Shown here: piece by piece, positions 19,957-28,983 of the stretch
Layout: the number at the start of each line of letters is the position of its first letter
Numbering within the stretch: the stretch's first letter is position 1
Assembly: GCF_900176165.1 (NCBI RefSeq)
Contig: NZ_FWWU01000003.1
Coordinates: forward strand, 186,001-250,000
Direction of reading: 5' to 3'
DNA length: 64,000 nt
Source: Deinococcus hopiensis KR-140
GTDB taxonomy: Bacteria; Deinococcota; Deinococci; Deinococcales; Deinococcaceae
Position numbers and translations under genes: made by a program
The notes under the pieces: generated by a model
The model's input: the letters and a program-made list of their open reading frames with translations, nothing else
The model's database searches: none
Told to the model about the DNA's origin: nothing

Positions 19957-20172
19957 TTCGAGGCGATTGTCTCACAGACCGCGTCCACCAGGGTCTGAGC
20001 GTGCGGAGCAGCAGCGGAGCCTGGCCTTGAGCAACCCTTTCGGAAACGGGGTGTTCCCCGTCCGACTCGGGCACGTCTCCCCTGTTTACCACGTCTGAAG
20101 GGCGGGGCCCAGGGCGAAATTTTGGCTCAAACCCCGCTATCCTGGGCCGCAAGTACGGAGGAGGCGAAAGGC

Positions 20173-21870
20173 ATGAGATACGAACCCGGCAGCCGGTTCT
20201 TCGATGAGATGTTGGCCCCCGAAGGGACCGTGCGGCCTCACTATCAGGGCGTGCAGGCGTATATCGACCGCCAGGGCGTGGGCGAATTCGAGCGCCGCCG
20301 CCAGTTGCTCGACCTGGCCTTTCGCAACCAAGGCATCACCTTTACTGTGTACGGCGACGCTCAGGGCACCGAGCGCACCTTTCCCTTCGATCCGGTGCCG
20401 CGCGTCATTCCCGCCTCGGAGTGGGCGCACCTCGAAGCGGGCCTGACCCAACGGGTGCGGGCACTGAACGCCTTTTTGCGCGACATCTACAGCGAGGGGC
20501 AGATTCTGGGTGACGGGGTGATTCCGGCGGAACTGGTCTACACCTCCGCCCACTTCCGGCGTGAGGTCCACGGGGTAAAGGTGTCCCAGGACCTCTACAC
20601 GCACATCGTGGGCACGGACCTGATCCGGGACGAGCGGGGCGAATACCTCGTGCTGGAGGACAACCTGCGTTCGCCCAGCGGCGTGTCGTACCTCCTCGCC
20701 AACCGTCAGGCCATGCGGCGCATCTACCCCGGCATGTTCGAGGGCCAGGGGGTCCGGCCCGTGGGGCACTACGCCACCGCGCTGCTCTCCCTGCTTCAGT
20801 CGGTCAGCCCGCGCGAGAACGGCACGGTGGTGGTCCTCACCCCGGGCATGTACAACTCGGCGTATTTCGAGCACGCCTACCTCGCCCAGCAGATGGGTGT
20901 GGAACTCGTGGAGGGCCGGGACCTCTTCGTGGACGGCAGCCGGGTGTGGATGCGCACCACGGGCGGGCGGCGGCAGGTGGACGTGATCTACCGCCGCATC
21001 GACGACGACTTCCTCGATCCGCTGACCTTCCGCCCTGACTCGGCGCTGGGGGTGGCGGGGCTGGTGGAGGTCTACCGCCAGGGGCGCGTGGCCATCGCCA
21101 ACGCCATTGGCACGGGTGTGGCCGACGACAAGGCCGTGTACGCCTACGTGCCCGACATGATCCGCTACTACCTGAACCAGGAACCGCTGCTGAACAACGT
21201 GCCCACTTTCCTTGGCTGGAACCCGGACCACCTCGAGCACATGCTCGCACACGCCGACGAGCTGATTTTCAAGGCGGTCGGTGAGGCGGGCGGATACGGG
21301 ATGCTCCTGGGGCCGTATTCGGACCGTGCGGCGATCGGCGCGTATCTGGACAAGGTGCGCGCCAGCCCGCGCGACTTTATCGCCCAGCCCATCGTCGGTT
21401 TATCCCGCCACCCCACCTTCTACCCCGACACCCGGCAGTTCGAGCCCGCCCACGTGGACCTGCGGCCCTACATCCTGTGCGGCCCGGAGGTCACCATCGT
21501 GCCCGGGGGCCTCACGCGGGTGGCCCTGACGCGCGGCTCGCTGGTGGTCAATTCCAGTCAGGGCGGCGGCTCCAAGGACACCTGGGTCCTGGACCACGAC
21601 GGTCCCCCCACGCCCCAGGGCATGAGCCAGTTGTGGCACGGAGACGGGGGGCAATCTGCCGAAACGGTCCGGCAAGGCCAGAGCCAGTACCAGGGCGGCC
21701 TGGGCTCGGCTCCAGGCGCGGAGCGGGAAGATCAGGCGGAGCGTTACGGCGACGTGCGCGAAGCGGCGGAAGAGGGCGGGCCCACCCCCGACGCGCCGCC
21801 GTCCCCCGACACCCCAGGCCAGCATTCCTACCAGCAGGAACTGGAAAAAAATGAACTGGAGGGCGAGTAA
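20173..21870 (+). CDS. Circularly permuted ATP-grasp protein
   Basis: A 565-aa predicted peptide-bond-forming ligase of the circularly permuted ATP-grasp family (formerly DUF404/DUF407). Typical blocks are YEPGSRFFDEML, YTSAHFRREVHGVKV, YLVLEDNLRSPSGVSYLLANR, LTPGMYNSAYFEHAYLAQQM, DVIYRRIDDDFLDPL and KAVGEAGGYGMLLGP. The C-terminal ~100 residues are low-complexity (Gln, Gly, Pro, Glu rich). The start at 20173 has GGAGGAG nearby; an upstream in-frame start is poorly placed. The stop overlaps the next gene (TAATG). This family almost always sits beside an alpha-E protein and a transglutaminase, as here. The substrate of the system is not established. Confidence 0.93.
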   Translation: MRYEPGSRFFDEMLAPEGTVRPHYQGVQAYIDRQGVGEFERRRQLLDLAFRNQGITFTVYGDAQGTERTFPFDPVPRVIPASEWAHLEAGLTQRVRALNAFLRDIYSEGQILGDGVIPAELVYTSAHFRREVHGVKVSQDLYTHIVGTDLIRDERGEYLVLEDNLRSPSGVSYLLANRQAMRRIYPGMFEGQGVRPVGHYATALLSLLQSVSPRENGTVVVLTPGMYNSAYFEHAYLAQQMGVELVEGRDLFVDGSRVWMRTTGGRRQVDVIYRRIDDDFLDPLTFRPDSALGVAGLVEVYRQGRVAIANAIGTGVADDKAVYAYVPDMIRYYLNQEPLLNNVPTFLGWNPDHLEHMLAHADELIFKAVGEAGGYGMLLGPYSDRAAIGAYLDKVRASPRDFIAQPIVGLSRHPTFYPDTRQFEPAHVDLRPYILCGPEVTIVPGGLTRVALTRGSLVVNSSQGGGSKDTWVLDHDGPPTPQGMSQLWHGDGGQSAETVRQGQSQYQGGLGSAPGAEREDQAERYGDVREAAEEGGPTPDAPPSPDTPGQHSYQQELEKNELEGE

Positions 21871-22832
21871 TGCTGCTGCTCTCGCGCCTGGCCGAGAACC
21901 TCTTCTGGATCGGGCGGTATGTGGAACGCGCCGAGAACACGGCCCGCCTGCTGAACGTGAACTACTCCGCCTCGCTGGAGATGCCGGGCCGGGCGCGCGA
22001 CTCGTGGCGGCCCCTGCTGGAACTCACGGGGGGCGAGGCGCAGCTGCGCGCCAAGTACGGCCGGGTGGACACCCGCACAATCAGTGCGTGGCTGTCTTTT
22101 GACCGCGACAACCCCTCCTCGATCGCCAGCAGCGTGGCCCGCGCCCGCGAGAACGCGCGGGGCCTGCGCGACCGCCTGCCGTCGGAGATGTGGGAGGCAA
22201 TCAACCGCACGTACCTGGGCCTGTGCTTCCAGAACGAGGACCTGCTCTCCAGAGACGGACTGACGGAATACTGCGACTCGGCGCGCGACGCGTCCCAGTT
22301 TTTCTTCGGCATCGCCTTCGCCACCTTTCCGCGGGACGAGGGCTGGTCGTTCCTGCGCGCCGGGCAGATGCTGGAGCGCGGCGACAACATGCTGCGCGTG
22401 CTGCAGAGCACCCACCGGGGCGAGGACCGGCAGGCCCTCTCGGACCCCAAGCAGCACGCCGTGCAGGACCTGCGCTGGGTGAGCGTGCTGAAGGGCGCGA
22501 GCGCTTACGAGGCCTACCGCAAGCGGGTTCACACAGGCATCGTCCCCGAGCGCGTCGAGGAATTCCTGCTGCTGGACGAGTTCTTTCCCCGCTCGGTGCG
22601 CTACAGCGCCGAGAACCTGGACGACGCTCTGGCGCAGATCGACCGCCACCATCCCGGCGATCACCCCGAGATTCTGCGCCTGTCGCGCTGGCTGGTGGCC
22701 CGGTTGCAGTACGCCCGCGGCACAGTTTCGGCAGGGGTGGAAGGGGAGGAACGCCTGACCCTGGAGGGCCTGCTGGGCGATTTCAACCGGGTGGGCGGAG
22801 CGATTCACGCCGCCTACTTTCAGGAGGAGTGA
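21870..22832 (+). CDS. Alpha-E domain protein
   Basis: A 320-aa helical protein of the alpha-E family (formerly DUF403), starting MLLLSRLAENLFWIGRYVER, with WSFLRAGQMLERGDNMLRVL and YRKRVHTGIVPERVEEFLLL. The family is Glu-rich and helical and has been predicted to work with the ATP-grasp partner in a peptide or polyglutamate modification. Its start overlaps the ATP-grasp stop by one base, so the two are translationally coupled. It is full length with no oddities. Confidence 0.93.
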   Translation: MLLLSRLAENLFWIGRYVERAENTARLLNVNYSASLEMPGRARDSWRPLLELTGGEAQLRAKYGRVDTRTISAWLSFDRDNPSSIASSVARARENARGLRDRLPSEMWEAINRTYLGLCFQNEDLLSRDGLTEYCDSARDASQFFFGIAFATFPRDEGWSFLRAGQMLERGDNMLRVLQSTHRGEDRQALSDPKQHAVQDLRWVSVLKGASAYEAYRKRVHTGIVPERVEEFLLLDEFFPRSVRYSAENLDDALAQIDRHHPGDHPEILRLSRWLVARLQYARGTVSAGVEGEERLTLEGLLGDFNRVGGAIHAAYFQEE

Positions 22833-23029
22833 TTCGCTGCGTCGGGAGCGTGTTGCCCTCTCGCCGAGCCGTTTCGGTCCCGTCAGGCTGTACCCGTCAC
22901 CCCGGCGGCTGTCCCACGCCGGGAGAGGGGCGAGCTGAGGGCAAAGCGCCGAAAGCTCCCTCCTGACCTTTTCCCCCGCCCATCTGTGGCAGACTGCCCA
23001 TTAGCGGCTTTGTGCCCCGAGGCTTTCCT

Positions 23030-23854
23030 ATGCGCTGCGAGATCCGACATATCACCGAGTACCGTTACCCCAAGCCTGCGTGGGACTCGTTCAACGAGGT
23101 GCGCCTGTATCCGGCGTCGGGTGAGCGGCAGACGGTGCGGTCCTTTCACCTGCTCGTGGAGCCGGAGGCCGAGGTCTATACCCACCGCGACTACTTCGGA
23201 GCGCTGGTCCACCACGTGCACGTCCACGCACCGCACACCTTCCTGAAGCTGCAGGCCGAGGCCATCGTGGACACCCACGCGGTGCCGGACCCCGGGCCTG
23301 TTCCCTTCTCGGCCTTACGCGAGGTGAGCGGCGTGGACCGCGAGTTCCTGACCTTCACCGCTCGGGTTCCGGCAGGCGACTGGCCCGAGGTCTTCGGGGT
23401 CAAGCGTCCCGCACCCGGCGATGACCTGCCCACCTTCCTGATGGACCTCACCACCCACCTGCGGCAGCGGTTTACCTACTCGCCGGGAGCGACGGCGGTG
23501 AACACACCCCTGGCCGAATTCGCCACGCATGGCCGGGGGGTGTGCCAGGACTTTACCCACGCCATGCTCGCCATCACCCGCCGGCTGGGGATTCCCGCCC
23601 GCTACGTCAGCGGCTACCTGTACAGCGGCGGTGAGCTGCGCGGGGCCGAGGCGACGCACGCCTGGGTGGAGTGCCTCGTGCCCGGTGTGGGGTGGGTGGG
23701 TTACGACCCCACCAACGATTGCCTGGCACGCGAACGCCACGTCAAGATCACCCACGGACGCGAGTACACAGACGTCTCCCCGGTGCGCGGCACCTACTAC
23801 GGCGGCGGACGCGGCGAGCTCGACGTGGACGTGCGGGTGTACGCCGAGCAGTAG
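23030..23854 (+). CDS. Transglutaminase-like protein with bacterial N-terminal domain
   Basis: A 274-aa protein. Residues 1-80 form the bacterial transglutaminase N-terminal beta domain (MRCEIRHITEYRYPKPAWDS, YFGALVHHVHVHAPH). The papain-like core holds Cys in GRGVCQDFTHAML, His in GAEATHAWVECL and Asp in VGYDPTNDCLA, giving an intact triad. Expected activity is transglutaminase or amidase/protease. The start at 23030 follows CGAGG; an upstream ATG adds six residues of poor fit. It is separated by 197 bases from the alpha-E gene but belongs to the conserved trio. Confidence 0.9.
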   Translation: MRCEIRHITEYRYPKPAWDSFNEVRLYPASGERQTVRSFHLLVEPEAEVYTHRDYFGALVHHVHVHAPHTFLKLQAEAIVDTHAVPDPGPVPFSALREVSGVDREFLTFTARVPAGDWPEVFGVKRPAPGDDLPTFLMDLTTHLRQRFTYSPGATAVNTPLAEFATHGRGVCQDFTHAMLAITRRLGIPARYVSGYLYSGGELRGAEATHAWVECLVPGVGWVGYDPTNDCLARERHVKITHGREYTDVSPVRGTYYGGGRGELDVDVRVYAEQ

Positions 23855-23914
23855 TCAGGCTGCGACCGGGTGGTTGGACCCGCGGCGCTGTCCTCAACGG
23901 GGCGGCAGCGCCCG

Positions 23915-24208
23915 TCAGTAAAACGTGACGTGATTCGCTGCGCTCTCCAGGGCCCGGTACGTGAAGAGCTCCGCTCCGTCCGCCGATGATCCGTGTCCGC
24001 TGAGGTGCCAGGTGCCCAGGGGGACGCCGGCAAAGCCCCGGGGATCGGCGGGGGCCTGGCTGCCGCGCGTACATTTGACCGTCACCGACTCGGCCGAGAC
24101 GCTCAGGGGAACGCAGACCGCCTCCACGCGGAGCGTGAGGGGCGCGGTGGTGGCCGACGCTCCGGTGCCGAGCAGGGCGAGGATCAGCAGCGCAGAGAGG
24201 CGTTTCAT
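23915..24208 (-). CDS. Small secreted protein, possibly spore-coat-U-like
   Basis: A 97-aa protein with a clear signal peptide (MKRLSALLILALLGTGASAT). The mature part contains VEAVCVPLSVSAESVTVKCTRG, a Cys pair spaced like the first disulfide of SCPU-type pilin-like subunits, and ends ALESAANHVTFY. It is much shorter than a normal subunit and lacks the later strands. It is transcribed away from the chaperone/usher locus and shares the intergenic region with it. Membership in the fibre system is inferred from the cysteine pattern and position. Confidence 0.65.
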   Translation of the reverse strand: MKRLSALLILALLGTGASATTAPLTLRVEAVCVPLSVSAESVTVKCTRGSQAPADPRGFAGVPLGTWHLSGHGSSADGAELFTYRALESAANHVTFY

Positions 24209-24343
24209 GCCCGTCAGCGTAAAGGGGACGTTCTGAACATTCTCTGACGGACGGCGGGAGAAAACCGCGCACGTGAGTTTGAGGCTGCCGGGCAAGGCCC
24301 CAGCAACGCCCCGGACTGAGGTGTGCACGCCGCTGCCAGGCTG

Positions 24344-24376
24344 TTAACGGACCGTTAATGCCAAGAATCTTACAGT
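24344..24376 (+). promoter_or_regulatory. Perfect palindrome and likely promoter of the chaperone/usher locus
   Basis: TTAACGGACCGTTAA (24344-24358) is a perfect 7+1+7 palindrome about 100 bases upstream of the first fibre gene. A TACAGT (24371-24376) downstream could be the -10 box, which would place the palindrome over the -35 region, as for a repressor or activator operator. Confidence 0.5.
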
Positions 24377-24451
24377 TTCGTCACAGCAAAGAAACACCGA
24401 CAGGCACAGGGCCGAGCGGGGAAACAAGTTCTTGGCTGCGGGGAGAAGACC

Positions 24452-24964
24452 ATGAAAAAGACGATGATGATGGCGGGCGTTCTGGTATTCGCGGGTGTGG
24501 CGGGAGCCGAGTCGGGCAGCGGCAAGGGCACCATCACCGCGCCCCTGCAGGTGGGCGTCGGGAACGTGTGCGCCTACATGCCCTCCGAGTTCGACCACAG
24601 CGACCTGAACGGCGCGAACTTCACCCAGACGAACAACGGTGACAGCAGCCGCCCCATCCTGAGCGGCAGCTACTACGCCACCAAGGACCTCTCGGGCGCG
24701 GCCACCCTGCGGATCCGCTGCACCAAGGGCACCCAGGTCAAGCGCAGCTTTCCCGCCCAGGTGCTGCTGCTCAAAGATGGTCGGGGCGGGGGCGACTACC
24801 TCAGCGTGAACGTCAGCGAGAGGTTCACCCTGCTGGGCTCCAGCGGCCACCTTGTCCCCGACGTGCACCAGAGCGCCATGACCTTCAAGATCCCCGCCGG
24901 ACAGTGGGGAGCGAGCAAGGGCAACTACCTGGGCAACTTCGTGATGACCTACGAGTACAAGTAA
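24452..24964 (+). CDS. Spore coat U-like secreted subunit (putative fibre subunit)
   Basis: A 170-aa protein with a signal peptide (MKKTMMMAGVLVFAGVAGAE). Mature features are an early Cys (VGVGNVCAYMP), a second Cys in ATLRIRCTKGTQVKRSF and a terminal beta strand NYLGNFVMTYEYK. This is the arrangement of SCPU subunits of archaic chaperone-usher fibres, where C-x-n-R-C-TKG forms the disulfide and the last strand is YxD/YxY-like. The start follows GGGGAGAAGACC. It is first in a plus-strand run with a second subunit, a chaperone and an usher. It probably forms the fibre body on the cell surface. Confidence 0.75.
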   Translation: MKKTMMMAGVLVFAGVAGAESGSGKGTITAPLQVGVGNVCAYMPSEFDHSDLNGANFTQTNNGDSSRPILSGSYYATKDLSGAATLRIRCTKGTQVKRSFPAQVLLLKDGRGGGDYLSVNVSERFTLLGSSGHLVPDVHQSAMTFKIPAGQWGASKGNYLGNFVMTYEYK

Positions 24965-25061
24965 GCGCGCAGAGGAGGCAGGCCCATACCGCTTTGGGGC
25001 CTGCCCCCACCCTTTGAGAGACACCACCCAAACGCAGAACTTTTTTTGGAGGACATCAGGT

Positions 25062-25493
25062 ATGGCAAGCATCTGGAGGCGGAACATCACCCGGGGCGCG
25101 GCGGCACTGCTGGCGCTGCTCGGCGCGGCGGGCGCGTGCGACGTCCAGACCGGCCTGGACCTGAACTACCGGGCAGACCGGGCCGAGCGCGGCCACCTGT
25201 GGATTCGGGTGCGCTGCTCGCCTGGAGCCGCTCCCTACCGCCTGTCGTTGCCCACCACCCACTTTCAAGGGGGCGACTGGGCGCTGCAACTCACGCGCGG
25301 AGGGCAGGCGCTGGACCTGCGCGTGCTGGCGGTCCGGCCGCTGTTGGGCGACGCCCTGTGGCCGGGCCAGGTGCTGCGGGGCGATCAGCAGCTCGTGTTC
25401 GAGGTGGACGCGCCCGGCGGGCAATGGGCCTCGCCCGCCGGGGAGTACCGGGGGGACCTGATGCTCTCCCTGCAGCCAGAGGGGCAGCCGTGA
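25062..25493 (+). CDS. Second spore coat U-like subunit
   Basis: A 143-aa protein with a signal-type segment (NITRGAAALLALLGAAGAC). Mature features are ACDVQTGLDLNYRADRAERG, LWIRVRCSPGAAPYRLSLP and a last strand WASPAGEYRGDLMLSLQPE. The Cys-x-n-VRCSPG pair and the G-EYRGDLMLSL ending fit SCPU subunits, possibly the tip. The start at 25062 is chosen because GGAGG precedes it. The stop overlaps the chaperone GTG (GTGA), indicating coupling. Confidence 0.75.
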   Translation: MASIWRRNITRGAAALLALLGAAGACDVQTGLDLNYRADRAERGHLWIRVRCSPGAAPYRLSLPTTHFQGGDWALQLTRGGQALDLRVLAVRPLLGDALWPGQVLRGDQQLVFEVDAPGGQWASPAGEYRGDLMLSLQPEGQP

Positions 25494-26263
25494 GGCGGGG
25501 CAGATGGACCGGGCGTCTGGCCGGACTGCTGGGCTTCGGGCTCCTCGCCCTGGGGAGCGGCGCACACGCGCAGCAGGGCTTCAACCTCAACCCGGTGGTG
25601 GTGAACCTGGACCCGGCGCGCACGCTCAACGGAGCGCTGACCTTTACCAACACCAGCACCGAGGCGGTGACCGTACAGGCCAGTGTGGTGGAGTGGCAGA
25701 TCAGGGACGGCGAGGACGTGGACCTGCCCACGCGCGACGTGCAGCTCAACCCCACCCGCTTTACGGTGGGGCCGGGCGAGAGCCAGGTCCTGCGCTTCGG
25801 CCTGCGCCGCAAGCCCACTGCCGGTGAGCTGACGTACCGGATCGTCCTGGCCCAGCAAGCGCCCGAGGTGAAGGCGGCCGGAGTCAGCGATCACGAAGTC
25901 GGGGACCCCACGCGCCCCGATTCGGCCCCCGCCCTGTCCATCCAGCTCAATGAACTCTTTCTGGTGCGCCTGCCCCTCTACGTCACGCCCCAGGGCACGT
26001 CGGCCCAGATGGGCTATACGCTGGAGCGTCAGGGCGACGTGCTGCGCCTGCGCCTTACCAACACCGGCAACCGGCACCAGACCCTGTATGACCTGACCCT
26101 GCGCCGGGGCGACCAGGTCCTCGACTTCCCGCCCAACGCGGTCCTGTCAGGCGCGCAGCTCACCTACCAGCTGGCGGGCTGGGGCGCCCTGGGTGGCCCG
26201 CTGGACGTGTCGTACCGCAACCAGGACGGAGAGCAGATCCGTGTGCAGCCGCCGCTTCCCTAG
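25490..26263 (+). CDS. Periplasmic pilus chaperone (PapD-like)
   Basis: A 257-aa protein starting at GTG, with signal peptide GRWTGRLAGLLGFGLLALGS. The chaperone N-domain has FNLNPVVVNLDPARTLNGAL, FTNTSTEAVTVQASVVEWQI, FTVGPGESQVLRFGLRRKP and TYRIVLAQQAP. The G1-like strand ALSIQLNELFLVRLPLYV follows, and then a second Ig-like domain. It should donate a strand to the subunits and deliver them to the usher. The GTG overlaps the previous stop, and the gene overlaps the usher start by 23 bases, so the operon is tightly packed. Confidence 0.85.
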   Translation: MRRGRWTGRLAGLLGFGLLALGSGAHAQQGFNLNPVVVNLDPARTLNGALTFTNTSTEAVTVQASVVEWQIRDGEDVDLPTRDVQLNPTRFTVGPGESQVLRFGLRRKPTAGELTYRIVLAQQAPEVKAAGVSDHEVGDPTRPDSAPALSIQLNELFLVRLPLYVTPQGTSAQMGYTLERQGDVLRLRLTNTGNRHQTLYDLTLRRGDQVLDFPPNAVLSGAQLTYQLAGWGALGGPLDVSYRNQDGEQIRVQPPLP

Positions 26264-28481
26264 GAAGTCCGCTCCCCTCCGGGCGCTGCTGGGCCTGGCC
26301 CTGCTCGTGGGGACCGGACAGGCCCGCGCGCAGGCGGCCTCCGACGCGGCCCTGTGTGCCCAGGACGCCGAACTGCTGGACGTGAGCGTCGGCGGTCAGG
26401 CCCGGGGTGTCCACGAGGTGCGGCGGGGCGCGGGAGGCACCTTGCTGGACGGCACGGCCCTCGTGGACGCGGAGGCCGGATACGTCGCCCGGGAAGTGAC
26501 CTGCGACGGTCAGCCGTTTGTGCGTCTCAGGGACGAGCTGGACGTGACCTACGATTCCAAGGCCCTGAGCCTCAGCGTCGCGGCGCGGCTCTCGCTCCTG
26601 CCGGGCGGGACGCTGGATCTGGCCGGGATGGGGGCCGCGGGAACCCCCAACGCTCCGGTGTTCGGCGTGGCCTACGCCCTGAGCGCCTCCCACGCCTGGG
26701 CGGGCGGAGCGGGGCGGGACCTGCTGGCCCTCGACGCTTACGGGGCCTTGGGGCGCTGGAGCGGTTTCGCCGGAGCGGTGGCCCGCCGAACCGTCGGCGA
26801 GACTGACGGCGGGGTCGAGCTTCAGCCGCGCGCCGCGCTGACCTCGGACCTCTCTCCCGAGTGGCAGGTCAGCGCGGCGTACGGCACCCTGCCTTTCACC
26901 GACCCCGGGCGGCTGTCGGGCGCGGACTTCTGGGGGGTGGGCGTGCAGGGGGGCAATGCGCAGCGGCGGCTGGAACGGTTGTCGGTGCCGCTGCCGCTGG
27001 ACGCCCGGGTCACGGTGGCGGTGGACGGGGTCCCCCTCGCCACCGTCGACGCGCGGGCAGGCGAACTGCTGCTCAAGAACCTGCCCCTGGACGCCGGGCT
27101 GTCGCAGGTCACCGTGACGGTCACCGACGCCAACGGCCAGCGGGTGCTCGAACGTGCCCAGGACGCCCTGCCCGGTGCCCTGCCACGCGGTGCCTACGGG
27201 GTGCAGCTGATCGCCGGACACCAGCCGGAGGGCCTGACCGTCCGGGGGGCGGGCGTCTACGGGCTGAGCGAACGCTGGACGCTCGACGCCTCCGCCCACT
27301 GGCTTCCTGGCGACTGGTCCGCCCAGATCGGCGCGAGCAGCGTGCGTGAGGGGCGGCAGTTCTCGGCCAGTGCCCAACTGGCCGGCGATCGCCTGACCGG
27401 CGTTTCACCCGGCGCCGCTGGGCAGACGCCGGAGCTGACCCTGCGGGGGAGCTACGCGCAGGTGGTGGGGCAGCTGGCGCTGGGCGGTTCGGCCGAGGTT
27501 CCCGTGCAAGATCCCCGCCGCAGCCGCGTCACCCTCAGCGCTCTGGGAAGTTGGGACAACACGACGCTCTTTTTGCGCTCCTCTTTCGCGCCAGGACGGG
27601 AGGCGGAACGGTGGGCCGTCTCCGCGGGAGGCTACCGCCGGCTGAATGAGCGGTGGACCCTCAGCGGCCTGCTGCAGGGCCAGCCGGGCGGCTGGAGCGC
27701 GGGCCTGCACCTCACCTGGACCCCACAGGCGAATCTCACCGTCAGCGGCGGTGCCGGGTGGTCCCGGACGGCGAATGCGGCAGACGAAGCCGACAGCCCT
27801 GCCTCGCGCGCCGAGGGTGACTTCAGCGTGCAGTACCGCCCGGCACCCGGTCACACCCTGGGAGCCAGCGTGGGTGCGCGCACCTGGCAGAACTCGCGCC
27901 TGAGCTACGCCTACGAGGGCCCGGCCAGCGCCGAGGTGAACCTGACGCCCAGGGGGGCAGACGTGAGCGCCTCGGGCGTGGTGGGCCTGATCGGCGGCTC
28001 CCTGATTCCCGGACGAGAAGCGGGCAACCGCAACCTCCTGATCCGCACGGGGGTACGCGGTGTGCCCCTGCGGGTCAACGGTCTGCCCACCGTCACCGAC
28101 GCGCGCGGCGACGCCCTGGTGGCCCTGCGCAGTGGCGAGCGGCAGGTCAAGGTCACTGTGGACAGCGACGACCTGCCGCTGAACGTGGCCGTGACCCAGG
28201 ACAGCGCGGTGCTGAGCGTGGGGGGCAACGGCGTCGCCACGCTGAACTGGCAGACCAACTTCGAGGTCAGCCGCTGGGTGCGGCTGTACTGGAAGGCCGG
28301 GGAAGTGGCTGCCGCTGCGGACCTTCACCTGGACAACGCGGTGTTGCCCGCCGACCCCGACGGCTACGTTCTTCTGGGTGGTCGCCAGAACACAGCGGGT
28401 GCGCGCATCGCCTCGCAGGACGGCACCCGCTCCTGCCCCGTCACCATCACCCCGGCGGAGGTGACGGCGTGTATGCCCTGA
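26241..28481 (+). CDS. Fimbrial usher-like outer membrane protein
   Basis: A 746-aa protein with a signal peptide (PLRALLGLALLVGTGQARAQ). The PapC-N-like domain has LLDVSVGGQARGVHEV and DELDVTYDSKALSLSVAARL. A usher barrel rich in alternating strands follows, including the plug/middle segment ARVTVAVDGVPLATVDARAG, ELLLKNLPLDAGLSQVTVTV and YGVQLIAGH. A C-terminal domain has NLLIRTGVRGVPLRVNGLPT and SGERQVKVTVDSDDLPLNV. It is somewhat shorter than classical ushers. The GTG at 26241 has GGAGAG 8 bases upstream. Its presence implies an outer membrane-like layer, consistent with Deinococcus. Confidence 0.82.
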   Translation: MCSRRFPRKSAPLRALLGLALLVGTGQARAQAASDAALCAQDAELLDVSVGGQARGVHEVRRGAGGTLLDGTALVDAEAGYVAREVTCDGQPFVRLRDELDVTYDSKALSLSVAARLSLLPGGTLDLAGMGAAGTPNAPVFGVAYALSASHAWAGGAGRDLLALDAYGALGRWSGFAGAVARRTVGETDGGVELQPRAALTSDLSPEWQVSAAYGTLPFTDPGRLSGADFWGVGVQGGNAQRRLERLSVPLPLDARVTVAVDGVPLATVDARAGELLLKNLPLDAGLSQVTVTVTDANGQRVLERAQDALPGALPRGAYGVQLIAGHQPEGLTVRGAGVYGLSERWTLDASAHWLPGDWSAQIGASSVREGRQFSASAQLAGDRLTGVSPGAAGQTPELTLRGSYAQVVGQLALGGSAEVPVQDPRRSRVTLSALGSWDNTTLFLRSSFAPGREAERWAVSAGGYRRLNERWTLSGLLQGQPGGWSAGLHLTWTPQANLTVSGGAGWSRTANAADEADSPASRAEGDFSVQYRPAPGHTLGASVGARTWQNSRLSYAYEGPASAEVNLTPRGADVSASGVVGLIGGSLIPGREAGNRNLLIRTGVRGVPLRVNGLPTVTDARGDALVALRSGERQVKVTVDSDDLPLNVAVTQDSAVLSVGGNGVATLNWQTNFEVSRWVRLYWKAGEVAAAADLHLDNAVLPADPDGYVLLGGRQNTAGARIASQDGTRSCPVTITPAEVTACMP

Positions 28482-28936
28482 CTCCAGCGCCCCCCTTTCC
28501 CAACGGGGTGTCCTGGCATGGGGGAACGCTGGGCATCTGCGGAGACCGGCTCGTGCTGCTGACCCCCGCGGGCGCGCTCACGCTCTACCGCTTCATGCCG
28601 CTGCGCCTCGCGCTGCTGTGCGGGCAGACCGTGCCCTTCGCCTCCCACTGGCCAGAACACCTCAAGCCCTTCGTGTACGGCTACACGCCGCTGCCCTGTC
28701 CCCCACCCGGGGCCAGCATCGGTGAAGCCCTGCGCCTCCACCTGGGTCAGCGGGTTCGTCCCCGCAGCGGCCTGCGCCCCTGGGACCAGGCCACCTACCG
28801 GGGCTGGCCGCTCTACCTGTTCGCCGGAGACCGGCCCGGCACCCCAGCTGGCGGTGAGGTCGAAAATCTGTTTCACTGTGTGCCGGAGAATGTGCTACCC
28901 CTCTCTATTGGAGGAGGGGACGGTTTCGGTCCCTGA
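28469..28936 (+). CDS. Secreted-repeat-like protein (Lipoprotein_15-like), no signal peptide
   Basis: A 155-aa protein whose GTG start overlaps the usher stop. It has two parts: LTLYRFMPLRLALLCGQTVP followed by ASHWPEHLKPF, and ATYRGWPLYLFAGDRPGTPA with ENLFHCVPENV. This is the half-and-half pattern of the secreted-repeat family (PF03640-like), in which a G-x-x-LY-x-F-x-x-D element is followed by W-P or W-x-V. No signal peptide is visible, which is odd for this family. Tight coupling to the usher suggests it works with the fibre system. The assignment is by pattern only. Confidence 0.55.
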   Translation: MYALTPAPPFPNGVSWHGGTLGICGDRLVLLTPAGALTLYRFMPLRLALLCGQTVPFASHWPEHLKPFVYGYTPLPCPPPGASIGEALRLHLGQRVRPRSGLRPWDQATYRGWPLYLFAGDRPGTPAGGEVENLFHCVPENVLPLSIGGGDGFGP

Positions 28937-28983
28937 ACATCCGTCTGCCCCACCCTCCCCATGCACCACCTCAAGGAGAACCC

